From NCBI GenBank assembly GCA_014904845.1, contig MU119456.1:1-64000 (forward strand): 64,000 nucleotides of DNA, written 5' to 3'. The DNA is from Acephala macrosclerotiorum (lineage: Eukaryota; Ascomycota; Leotiomycetes; Helotiales; Mollisiaceae). Positions 53,020-62,894 of this stretch are shown here, piece after piece. The notes beneath the pieces are model-generated. The model did no database searches and was not told the origin of the DNA. It saw only the letters and a program-made list of their open reading frames with translations. Both the position numbers and the translations under genes were made by a program. Numbering within the stretch: position 1 is the first letter of the stretch; each line of letters starts with the position of its first letter.

Positions 53020-55717
53020 TTATTGCAGTTCGGCTCCTTTTTCGAATAGCAGTTTGACTATAGCCTCGTGCCCGCTCGCGGCGGCCCACGAGAGCGGCGT
53101 CCGGCCATCTTTATCCTTTGCGTCGACGTCGGCCTTGCCTGTATCGAGTAGCCGCTGGACAATAGCCTCATACCCATACGAGGCGGCCCACAAGAGCAAC
53201 GTCCGGCCATATTCATCCTTCGCGTCGACGTCGACCTTGCCTGAGTCGAGCAGCCGCTGGAATATAGCCTCGTGCCCATACGAGGCGGCCCACCAAAGCA
53301 ACGTCCGGCTATATTCATCCTTCGCGTCGACGTCGACTTTGCCTGAGTCGAGCAGCCGCTGGAATATAGCCTCGTGCCCGTTCCGGACTGCCAACCACAG
53401 CGGCGTCCGGCCATCTTTATCCTTCGCATCGGCATCGACCTTGCCAGCGAGCAGCCGCTCTACGACGGCTTTATGGCCTTTCTCTGCGGCAGAAAGGAGC
53501 ATTTCTCTTCTTATAGTATCCGCCGAACCTACCTTGATTTCTCCCACAAGCAGCTTCTCCACTGCCTCATGTTCGCCACAAATAGCATACGATAGCGGCG
53601 TCCCATTAATTTCATCTTTCAAGTCGACCCGAGCTCTCGCCCTAAGTAACAGCTTAACTACCGCAACATGCCCATTCCAAGCGGCATACGATAGTGGTGT
53701 TCGACGGTATTTATCAACCGAGTCGACTTCAGCTCCTATGCTAAACCTCAGTGGCATCTTCTTCCTCCAGACACTACCACCGCCCCTAATCAAAAGCTCG
53801 ACAATAGTGTCGAAGCCGTTTTCTGAAGCCCAAGATAGTGCAGACCGCTTATATGTACTATCCTTAGAATTTACGTCAACGCCATCCATTTTAAGAAGAT
53901 GTCTCACTGCTGCAGTGAGTCCTAAATAGGAGACAATCATTAGGGAGGTGAATTTCTTGGGAAAATCCGTTTGTGTGCCCGTCCAATAGATCCTAAACCA
54001 AGTCGAGCAACGCTTTGAACTCGCATCACAGATTTTCAGCACCGATTGCATCACCGAATCGACCTTGATCTGTGAGTTACGGAGGTGTGCGGCCCAGTTT
54101 TTGGCAGAATAATCGAGGAAGACGTGATTCTCTGCGTACTTGGACAACCCCTTGTCTCCCCTGAGGGGATGGGTTTCAAGTTCTGAGAAGAGCAGATGCC
54201 AGATACAGATCTCGGCAAGAATATTGTGAGACTCTTGAGGCTGTAATGCGTGTTTCCATTTGAGATTTCTGGAGACACCTTCGGGGGTAGTTGCTTGGTC
54301 ATTCGGAACCAGGAATTCTTTTGCCGTTTGATGAAGCAAATAGATCTTCTCGTCAACAACCGTCACGAAAAGGCCGCAGAGATCTCGTACGTTCTCGCGA
54401 AAGCGCTCTTCTGGTTTAAGGTCAAGGCCAAGGTCGGCATACGACTGGTGACTTGCCCGGTGAGCTAGCGCTGAATTCATCTCTTTTAGAGTCAAAGGCC
54501 GTGCTGCCGCAACGATGATATGTAGTAGTCTCTTGGCCTTTCCGGGATCGTGACTCTTGGATAAAATTCTTTCGTAAGCCTCATTAACGGTTTGGGGGAG
54601 GTGTGTAATGGCGTGGGATATTCCAACTCTGTCGATATCGATATCGTGCTCTATTAGGTCTAGTGTAAGATGAATCCATAGATATGTCCGGTTCGGAACA
54701 CCTATAAGCCCTTGCAATAAAAGATCTTGCTCGTCCTGTTTAAGCCTCCGTTTTGCTCCGATATTCTGAACTCTGTCTTTGATAAAAATATCGATTTCTC
54801 GGGTAATCATTTCCATCTCAACACCGCTCTCGCCACTTAGATGAATGACAGGCGCTTGCGGAATCTCCAGCGGATGGAAGCCCTCTCGGATCTGTCCATA
54901 GGGCCGAGTGGTTAAGAGAACCTTCAAATTAAGCTTCGCTTTAGTACTATACAGTTTGCACAATGCTTCGGCGAGCTGAAACCTTCCATAATCGTCGCAT
55001 TCGTCGAACGCATCGAAAATACAGACGACTTCGCCAGCGTTCTCATCTCCTGCAGCGCTGATAAGGACGTCCCAAAGTTCACCAAATGAGCTGGTGAGGT
55101 TTTCTCTATCTGCTTCGAACTGCTTAAGGATCTTGTCGGAGAAAAGGATATTTTTTTGTTTGAAGAGTTGATGCAAGATACAGCAGAGAGCACCATTCAC
55201 GCTCCTTTGATCCTCGAAATCGTCCTTGAAGAAGAAGTAGCAGGTTGTTCTGGAATCAGTGGTTGGAAGCACGGAGTTAATCAGATGTTTCGCAAGGACT
55301 GACTTTCCGCACCCAGGATCCGCAGACACCCAGAGCATATATGATGATTTGCTCTGTTGCCACTCTTTAAAAGACTTATGAGTTACGAACCATTCACACG
55401 TCCCCGAAATCCTTTCTGGGTTCCTCTCCATCCTCTCTTTATAATCCAAAGTTCTGAGTCTCTGAAGGATTGCACTTTTCCGAGTATATGTCTCGTCGTC
55501 TCCTTGAGATGTTTAGCAAGGAAACCACATGTCATCGATGAGAACGCTCAATCTTACCGGAATTCTGATGAATATTCAGAGTCTGAATGTGAGCCTCAGG
55601 GAATTGGTTGCCACTGCCTGTATTGTTGTTTTGAGTTCCCCCAGGAGCGTTGTATTGAGCCCCAGAGCCGCGGTTGTTAAAGGATGAGCCTTCAAACGAG
55701 GGCCCAGGCTGTTCCAT
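53020..55717 (-). CDS. STAND/NLR-type receptor: sigma amyloid motif - NACHT - ankyrin repeats, 880 aa
   Basis: Exon 1 is 55717-55558, intron 55557-55503 (GTAAGA, GCTAAAC branch, AAG), exon 2 55502-53020; 2643 nt in phase. Residues 13-40 are a sigma (NACHT_sigma) motif: FNNRGSGAQYNAPGGTQ, then NNNTGSGNQF. A linker (LQRLRTLDYKERMERN) and the NACHT domain follow: GTCEWF, Walker A ADPGCGKSVL at 114-123, Walker B VVCIFDAFDEC at 212-222, LLTTRPYG. Residues about 572-880 form about nine ankyrin repeats; the last four are nearly identical (TPLxWAAxxGHEAI). Such proteins sense ligands with the repeats, oligomerise through NACHT and template amyloid folding of the motif. SesA and SesB genes with the same motif lie next door. 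An open frame runs about 40 codons upstream of this ATG, so an extra 5' exon is possible. The C-terminus appears truncated. Confidence 0.9.
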
Positions 55718-57102
55718 CTCGGGGCGTGATCGCGGATTAGATAGGGCAGGGTCGCCGCTTGCTTGCGGTTGCTCGCTTCCCGACGGATAGCTGGTAGTCC
55801 GAGGAGATTAAGATGTTGCGTCTGTGTGTCTCTTCGTTGTCTAACGTACGTTAGATTAATTGAAGAAGTGCCGAGGACAAAGCTAAGATAATTGGAGTTG
55901 CGCCTGACGAATGTGAGCTTGAATGCAGGGCGGGTAGATCCGAGGGTTTTACCAAGCAAACACTCCTCAAGGACTGGTATTTCCGGCGAAATGACGAAAG
56001 CGGAAGGCGATTTATCAAACCTCTTCGTCTTTACCAGGAGAAGGGCAAATGTGCGAGAAAGTGCGACGTGAACCTGTAAGATATTCTTTGGCGCTTATCG
56101 CGAGGCTGAAGAGGCTAGAGGTGGCCAGCTTGGCGTCGTTAATGGAGCTTCGCGAAGCTGTGAGGGTACAAACGAGACTCCCACCGTAATGAGAGAAACA
56201 AAACAAGTACAGCACATAGAGGTTCGTTTGCGAGCCCAGCGGCAGCTTGACACTCTTGTAAGGCACGAAAGCACCTCAGGCGTCAGATTAGGGTGACCCT
56301 TGCAAAGCCAGACACATTCTGCCCCACAGGCGAAGACAAAGTTATTTGAGCGCAGCACGCTCGGCAGGAACAGGTCATGAGGACGGGCAATTGATCTTTG
56401 GCTTGGTTTCTTTCCACTCGTTTCGTACAGGCGGCGGCATATTCTGCTGAAGTTGTGGCGCCGCGGAACCCAATAACAACAAGTGACGTGGTCATCCGCA
56501 ACGGATCCCGAAGCGCTGAGGTTAACAACGACGGAATTTGGCGTACCGGCAGCCTTTCATCTCCGCCAATGGTCGTTATAGGCTGGTCATACGTGGCATA
56601 GCGATTGCCACTAGCGGTTGGTGGTCACGCTTACTCCCTCTCCCTACACAAAAAAAGAGAAAAAGAAAAGCCAATGGCGCATCCTACGCCCAAATCGGTG
56701 CTCGGCGGCGGTCGCGCACCTTGCAGTAGACATCATAGTGATGAATTGTCGAGTTCACCGACTGCTGGGTGTTTTGGCGGGCGATGAGGAGGCTTAGAGT
56801 TGGCAGGGTCCTCGCGCAAGTGGTCTGATCAAGCCTTCCAGTGTAGCAATGCAGCAAACAACATTTTGAGGCGCTAAACCCACCACGCCTTCAAACCCAG
56901 CAAATGAGAATCGAGAATGCCTATGTACGATACTGCAGGATGTTGTCAGCTCCCTCCTCCAGGAGGGAAGGAAACCAGATATCTTATTTTTAAGCACTTT
57001 GAACGGCTTTTTTTAAATTCCTTTTCGAGTCCCATTAGTACATTAGTAGAAATACGCCTTCTTTCACACATCAATATTACTCAACTCGTGTTCCGTACAA
57101 TA
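55718..57102. other. intergenic between divergent receptor and SesA-like genes
   Basis: About 1.4 kb that must hold both promoters. It includes the block conserved with the SesB-like gene (separate entry). No frame resembles a known protein. Just before the SesA start there is a T-rich tract (CGGCTTTTTTTAAATTCC). Confidence 0.5.
55845..55993 (-). promoter_or_regulatory. upstream block of the receptor gene, conserved with the SesB-like gene
   Basis: Shares with 59150-59299 a series of matching stretches in the same order and orientation: (+ strand) GATTAAT.GAAGAA, GAGGACAAAGCTAAGATA, CGAATGTGAGCT, TTACCAAGCAAACACTCCTC and ATTTCCGGCGAAA. It lies about 130-275 bp upstream of the receptor ATG, on the gene side of the divergent intergenic region. 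Confidence 0.7.
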
Positions 57103-57714
57103 ATGACAAACGCCAACGTCACCAGCTTGGTCTCCAGCACGATCGCCATTCTCAAGGCCACCACAAAAAGCTACAATATTGTCAGCGATGATAAGGGTCT
57201 CCGAGACGCCTTCCATGAAGCAGGTCGAGGGCTACTCCTTGTCGAGGAGGCTCTCCAGCCTCTAGCTGGAGACCCTCAAAGCGCCATGAGCTCACTAGAG
57301 GCCTGCAACGCAAAAGCAAAGCTGTCCGAGAGTATATTCAAGGACGTTGCTCAAGCACTGGAGGCCTCGAGGTTCGAGCGTTACAAAGTAGCTGTGAGAC
57401 AAGTGGGCAAGGGAAACATGGTGGAGGTATTGGTAAAGGGGATGATGAATGACGCGTGTGACCTGGTCAAGAACAGCGCGATCGAAGCAGCAATGAAAAC
57501 CCAAATCAAGGGATTACACGATGCGATCGACAAGTTGTCAACGATGGAGCCGTCTGTGCCAAACGAGCAGTTGTGCAACACTTTTTCCAATTATGGCTCT
57601 GGCAGCCAATTCAACGCTCCTAGGGGAACTCAAAACAACAGTACAGGCAGTGGTAACCAATTCCCTGGGGCTAGTTTCAGTGGGCCTGTGCATTTTGGCA
57701 ACAATCCGTCTTGA
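57103..57714 (+). CDS. SesA-like putative cell-death effector with C-terminal sigma motif, 203 aa
   Basis: Single exon; the ATG at 57103 begins the family-like N-terminus (MTNANVTSLVSSTIAIL). Residues 1-150 are all-helical with an amphipathic/hydrophobic start and match the SesA N-terminal domain found on fungal NACHT proteins and on stand-alone effectors; the conserved middle has KGLRDAFHEAGRGLLLVEE. Residues 161-199 are a full sigma motif: NYGSGSQFNAPRGTQNNSTG, then SGNQFPGASFSGPVHFG. By family knowledge, the motif is converted to an amyloid fold by the receptor's own motif, and the helical domain then acts at membranes to kill or alter the cell. It is divergent from the receptor (1.4 kb apart) and convergent with the SesB-like gene (260 bp between stops). 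Intact. Confidence 0.88.
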   Translation: MTNANVTSLVSSTIAILKATTKSYNIVSDDKGLRDAFHEAGRGLLLVEEALQPLAGDPQSAMSSLEACNAKAKLSESIFKDVAQALEASRFERYKVAVRQVGKGNMVEVLVKGMMNDACDLVKNSAIEAAMKTQIKGLHDAIDKLSTMEPSVPNEQLCNTFSNYGSGSQFNAPRGTQNNSTGSGNQFPGASFSGPVHFGNNPS

Positions 57715-57973
57715 GAAGGAGGCTTTTTGTAGATAGCCCCTCATAGTACCATAAAGATAGCTAGGAGCTGAGGACCGGGTTCTCGGCAGCATGTGTTATT
57801 CGTTGCTGTCTGGGCAGTGCAAGCAGGCGTTATTGCGCGTTTGGTACCATGGTTCGAGAGCAGTTACTTCCTCGGCAGCCTTGGGTTCAAAGAAATAAAT
57901 TACGGCAATATAACAATTATATATATCCCTGATTTGTTTCGCAGCCAATTGCTCGACCTCTGCCCAGATATCT

Positions 57974-59143
57974 TCAGACACATGCTGTCGAGAGCCCGCT
58001 AAAATACACGGTCCCATTAAAAGTACCAAGGATTTGGTTGCCACTGCCTGTATTGTTGTTTTGCGTGCCCCCAAGAGCGTTAAATTGGAGTCCAGGGCCG
58101 TAGTTGTTAAAGGAAGAGCTGGCTGGCTTGTCGATCTGCGCTTCTTCCACCGATCGTGTTGGTTGACTGGCGGCTGAATCCCTGATTTGTGATTCCCACC
58201 TGATCAGCTCGCCAAGCAACCTTTTGAATCCATTGTCTTCCGCGGAGCCAAACCTGGTCATGTCTCTATGGTTGGCGTGAATGCTGAAAGAACTGTAACC
58301 TTCAAGGGTTGCTGATTCCTTGGACACGACTTTCCCAACCACAGGCAGAGGCAGTTCTTCCAAGAAGCATGTAACCTCAAGACGCCTGCCGGCTTCTCGC
58401 AGTTCCCGTATCATCGACCAGAACCTGACTTGAATGGACTCTAGGAACTGGTTATCCGTCTCCAAGATCTCTAACAGCAACTTGTTAGTAGACTTGACGA
58501 GACCAAGAGCCGAAGCCGGTATCTTGGCCCAGTTAGCCATCCAGGACCCCTTGTGAGGAGTGCCCATGAATACGATGCCATTAGTGCAATCAAATATGCC
58601 CCGAAGATGAGATTCGGGGTTATTTCGCGAGAGGAGAATGGCCTCCTTGCAGACAAGGCCGCCGAGGCTGTGAGTGACGAAAATGAGGGGACGAGATGAA
58701 GCATCGCAAGAAGCTCTGTCCGTCGTTAAATCGTTCAGAAGGTTCGTAGCATGATCGATTAAGCGATTTGATGATGCACCCGATTTTCGCATTATGTATG
58801 CATCGTAGCCATAAGTGAGGATACGAGCTCTGGTGAGCTTGGGTGGGAGGAGCGTCTTTGGCCAGGGTGTGGATTGCCCGTGGGCGGTCCAGGTGCTGTC
58901 CCGATTGCCGGTCAAACCGTGGACAAAGCAGATGTCAAACGTGGCGTCAGGACAGTCGTGCAACACTTCAACTCCATCGGGGAAGGAGTCGGGTGGAGGG
59001 CCTTCGGAAGATGGCCCAGAGTGCGGTCGTGCATTGGGCAGGGTAGGGTCGCTGCTCGTTCTTTCTGGCCGATCGCCCCTTGGGTTGTATGCAGTCTTTG
59101 GCTGCTTCTTCCCAGGCTTAAAAACCGCTTTGAGTTTCTCCAT
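57974..59143 (-). CDS. SesB-like alpha/beta hydrolase with C-terminal sigma motif, 389 aa
   Basis: Start chosen at the ATG of MEKLKAVFKPGKK (59143). A basic, disordered first 50 residues lead into a lipase-like alpha/beta hydrolase: DICFVHGLTGNRDSTW (oxyanion-hole region, about 69-84), nucleophile elbow THSLGG with Ser159, FMGTPHKGSWMANWA, and a likely catalytic His in the IHANHRDM stretch (289-292). Residues about 345-382 are the sigma motif: FNNYGPGLQFNALGGTQ, NNNTGSGNQ, FNGTVYFSG. The last turn is less regular than in the SesA-like protein (GNQILG in place of GNQFPG). SesB proteins are the enzyme effector of sigma clusters; the natural substrate is not known. It shares upstream DNA with the receptor. 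Intact, single exon. Confidence 0.88.
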   Translation of the reverse strand: MEKLKAVFKPGKKQPKTAYNPRGDRPERTSSDPTLPNARPHSGPSSEGPPPDSFPDGVEVLHDCPDATFDICFVHGLTGNRDSTWTAHGQSTPWPKTLLPPKLTRARILTYGYDAYIMRKSGASSNRLIDHATNLLNDLTTDRASCDASSRPLIFVTHSLGGLVCKEAILLSRNNPESHLRGIFDCTNGIVFMGTPHKGSWMANWAKIPASALGLVKSTNKLLLEILETDNQFLESIQVRFWSMIRELREAGRRLEVTCFLEELPLPVVGKVVSKESATLEGYSSFSIHANHRDMTRFGSAEDNGFKRLLGELIRWESQIRDSAASQPTRSVEEAQIDKPASSSFNNYGPGLQFNALGGTQNNNTGSGNQILGTFNGTVYFSGLSTACV

Positions 59144-59149
59144 CGTTCG

Positions 59150-59299
59150 GGGCACGTTGGATCAATCCGAAGAATGGTTGAGGTCGAAGCGTAGATATGT
59201 TAGCTATGCCTAACGAATGTGAGCTCAACCACAGGCTAGCAAGACCAAGGAGCCTTACCAAGAAAGCACTCCTCGCAAGGCCAGAATTTCCGGCGAAAC
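59150..59299 (-). promoter_or_regulatory. upstream block of the SesB-like gene, conserved with the receptor gene
   Basis: Directly upstream of the hydrolase ATG. (+ strand) GATCAATCCGAAGAA, GAGGTCGAAGCGTAGATA, CGAATGTGAGCT, TTACCAAGAAAGCACTCCTC and ATTTCCGGCGAAA match 55845-55993 in order. No equivalent was seen upstream of the SesA-like gene. Confidence 0.7.
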
Positions 59300-60390
59300 G
59301 AAGAACAGAGAAAATGCGAGGTTGCTAAGTGGGAATGGGGAGGAGACGAGAAAAGGTGGGGTGGAAGTCGGCTGAATGCCGCAGGCCATCTTTTGACCCG
59401 GCCCTGCTGCGCACCGTGGATGCATGGCCAGTTCACCGCCATGAAGCGCGATGCAGGATTCATCAACGTAACGACAAGAATATTCCACGTACCGATAGGC
59501 AGGTGGCCGAAGGGCTGTACTGGAGGGCGATTCTGCTTGATTACAGTTTGCTGCTGCTGTGAAGAGGACGAACATAGCTAGCTGCCATGGGAGTTGTGGC
59601 GTGGTAGAAGGCAACATTTCAGATGGAACGCGAAACGTACAGGACGACATTACTTCGGACGAATTCATTTTAAATAGTTGTGATGCTGACCTTGGGAGAA
59701 CTTCTCAAAACGCGATGGTCGTGTTGTGGTGATGTACTGTACATATGGATAGGATCACAGAAACCCGCCATTGCAACTGATCACCTGTGCATATACATAC
59801 GCTACAAAATTTCAGCAACCAATAGATTTGATACCGAGTAGAATGCCATCATGCCTGCATGGAAGGTTCGCAGAATTCGACGAGAGATCAAAATGACGTC
59901 GCGATGTTGCATCAGCCTTGTCCAGAGTTCTACGAAGCAGATGTAGAACAGCTACCGCTTACTGTCCTCCTCAGCTATCACCCTTCGGTTGCAGGTAGTT
60001 CCACATTGGAATGTCGATGTGAAAAACTTCCATTCCCGCCTTTGAACCTGAGCTACTGCTGCTTTAGCCTAAGTCGTGGGTGAGCAAGGCCTGCGCACAC
60101 GCTAAGTATCCCTGAGCATTCTTGAAGAATCATTGAAGTACCCGGAATAGCTTGTTTTAGCTCCCTTAAAGCCTGGTTACACTTCCTCGTCTTATTTTAC
60201 GCGCAAGTCCCATTTTAGCTTCAATTAAGTTTATCCAAACTTATTATTAGATCGATATTTCTTATTTGCTACGCGAAAGTTACGTATTAATAGTAGTAGC
60301 AATCTATTATTTAAAAATTAGAATTTTTTATATTGAGCTGTTCAAAAAGAATACCATAGTAAATCGACTCGAAGAAACGAATTATATTAT
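59300..60390. other. intergenic with a doubtful secreted-protein frame
   Basis: A minus-strand ATG at 59668 opens a 137-codon frame with a hydrophobic stretch (QLAMFVLFTAAANC) and several Cys; it could be a small secreted protein, but it runs into the conserved upstream block of the hydrolase, so I do not call it. The last 150 bp before 60390 are AT-rich and should be the 3' end of the WD40 gene. Confidence 0.35.
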
Positions 60391-62894
60391 TTAATTTTCT
60401 ACTTTCCAAATTCTAATTGCCCCATCAACACTACCAGATGCGAGTTGACGCCCGTCAATCGAGAAAGCAACGCACCAAACTTCAAATTCACGGCCTTTAA
60501 GTTCTTGTATACACTTGAATTTATTATGTTCGTTTGCCCAAATTCGAATTGTTGAATCGCTGCTACTAGACGCGAGTTGGCGCCCATCAGGCGAATAAGC
60601 AATTGACCAAATAGTCATTTGGTGGCCTATAAGCTCTTGTACTTGCTCAAACCTGCCTTCTTTATTTTCCCAAATTCGAATTGTCCTGTCGCCGCTACCG
60701 GACGCAAGCTGGTGCCCATCAGGCGAAAAGGCGACTGACCAGATTCGAACTTTATGGCCTTTAAGCTTTTGCACTTCCTCGAACCTGCCTTGTCTAGCCG
60801 CCCAGATCCGAATCGTTTTATCACCGCTACCGGACGCAAGCTGGTGCCCGTCAGGCGAAAACGCGAGCGACGAGACCTTACCCTTGTGGCCCTTGAGCTC
60901 TTGTACCTGCTCGAATTTGCCCTGCCTATCCGCCCAGATCAGGATTGTCTTGTCCTCAGCACCGGAAGCAAGCGTGCGCCCATCGGGTGAAAACGCGAAT
61001 GACCAGATTATGCCTTTGTGACCCTTAAGCGCTTGCACCTGCTCAAACTTGCCCTGCTTGGCACTGCTTATCAATATTAAGTTGTCGTAACTATATGCGA
61101 GCTGGTGCCCATCAGGCGAGAAAGCGATTGCGAAGACTTTGCTTCCAGAAAGCTTGATCCCTTGTACCTGCTCGAGCCTGCCTTGCTTATCCGCCCAAAT
61201 CCGAACCGTGTTGCCGTAGCTGCCAGACGCGAGCTGGCGCCCATCAGGTGAAAACGCAACTGAAAGGACCTCGTGAGTATGGCTGAGCTCTTGGGAGAAT
61301 GTAAATGTCTGTGGCTTTTGTGCGATCACATTACTCGAGGAAGGCTTATTTCCGAGGTCGGTCGAGGAAGTTCGCGTTCCTGCCGCTGCTGCCGCAGTTG
61401 TAGAACTAGAATTTTTCGAGTTCGTATTACTTATTCTTGAAAATGGGGTGGTGTTTTGTCGTACGGAAGGGCCAGTCTCATCAAATGAGACATTATACTG
61501 AATGGGGAATGTAGCAAATTCTTCATCCAAAGTACTCCATTGTGCGGAGGGGGAAACGGAAGTCGATGTTATACCGGGCTTGTAGCTGGGACTTTTTTTG
61601 GGGGAATGTTAATCTCCCACCCTATTGATACAATCAAGGAACGTACCTTGGCGTTGAACGTTGTTTCCCCTCAATATCTGCTTTTGATAATAGGTCAAGA
61701 TCCTCTTGACTGATGGTCGCTGGCGAGGAGGTCGTCATTGAGATTGGTGGTCCTGTAGAAGGTAGCTCTAGCGATTTAGGCAAGATCGGCTGCGGAGCAA
61801 GTTTATTCTCCTTCACCCAAGCCTGCTCATCACAATTCTGGTTGGTAAAGACTTGAGCCAGAACCTCAAGCATCTCGACTCCAGTAGTAAAAGGGTCTTT
61901 ACATCCAGGACGAAGTCTAGGCTCTAGATGCGTGAAAGCTAGGCCTTTTACTCCATTCAGGATGTAGGTCATTGTGGTGTCCTCATCCGCCTCCCAATCG
62001 TCGGCCGTGACCCTAGCCCTCATCCCCAAGAGCCAGTGTTCAAAATGGGGGGTGTTCAGATCCTCCGGCTCGCCAGTAAAGACTGGCGGGTCTGGAATCT
62101 CAGCCATCGACTTCTTCGAAGATTCAGAAGAGGAATCCCTGCTCTTTGATCGCCGTGATGGGGTGCTCCCTTGTTGCTTTATAGATCCCCGTTCACTGCC
62201 TCTAGACTCATCAAGGTCTTCCAAAAATGGGTCGCACACCGTCTCAGCATAACTTGTGAGGTTATCAAGGTATCTCTCTAACATAAATCCCGCACTCCGC
62301 TGATTTGGATCTCGAGGCAATTGCTCCTGTAAACGAGCGATCTCAGCCAGAATTTGGGTTGTATCTATTTTGATCGCAGAGGTATCGCAGAGTAGTTCCT
62401 GGGTGTCGGCTTTAATCTCTCTAGTCAAGTTTCTGCCGCCGAGATTAGCGAAGCTCCACCACGAGGCTAAGGAACTCTAACAAAGTCACCATATCCAACG
62501 CGATCTCAAGAGCAGATCGGTGTGCCTCCAGACTTGATTGCAACTTTAATACATCGCTCTTTCCCGAAGCAACCCACTTCATAGCCTTCATTCCCTTGCC
62601 GCCTTCATGTTTCTTGAGCGTTTGTTCAATTTCCACAACAACTCCGGTACAATTGGCGATTATTCCAGAGATTTGTTTCTGTAGGGTCTGCGGGATGGAC
62701 TCGTTGGCAGAGCCGTTGAGATCGTCTGCAAGTAGCTCAAGGACAATGCTCAGAGATTGTAGTTCTCTTGAGACGGCATCGAGGTCGCTCCGAGCTGCGC
62801 GGACATCCTTCACGAAGCCAATTACGGCGAGGGAGGTGCGAGTAATGGTTGATGCTAGGCCAACGCAAGTCGCTGTGATTGATAGAGGATCCAT
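60391..62894 (-). CDS. Helo-like N-terminal domain - Gag-like domain - WD40 repeat protein, 797 aa
   Basis: Exons 62894-62482, 62432-61647 and 61585-60391 total 2394 nt in phase. Intron 1 (GTTAGA, GCTAAT, CAG) joins the family-typical VTL|NLTREIKADT; intron 2 is GTACGT...CAG. Residues 1-140 match the Helo-like fungal N-terminal domain of STAND proteins (MDPLSITATCVGLAS, DLDAVSRELQSLS). A coiled coil (ADTQELLCDTSAIKIDTTQI) and a Ser/Arg-rich linker follow. Residues about 250-345 resemble Ty3/gypsy-type Gag: PPVFTGEP, FEHWLLGMRARV, TYILNGVKGLAFTHLEPRLR, PFTTGVEMLEVLAQVFTNQN. Residues about 500-797 are seven WD40 repeats (VAFSPDGxQLASGSxDxTIRIW). There is no NTPase between effector and sensor parts, unlike normal STAND proteins. 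It may be a non-self sensor, its neighbours being the sigma cluster. No lesion seen. Confidence 0.82.

Noticed and set aside
53054..53929. 291-codon plus-strand frame opposite the ankyrin repeats
   Set aside because: It is a repetitive antisense shadow of the ankyrin coding sequence; no independent features.
57796..58074. 92-codon minus-strand frame overlapping the 3' end of the SesB-like gene
   Set aside because: It overlaps the sigma-motif codons in another frame and resembles nothing; its first part is the 3' flank of the hydrolase gene.
59255..59668. 137-codon minus-strand frame with a hydrophobic start and several Cys (possible secreted protein)
   Set aside because: It runs through the block conserved upstream of the hydrolase, and no homologous frame exists in the matching block of the receptor gene.
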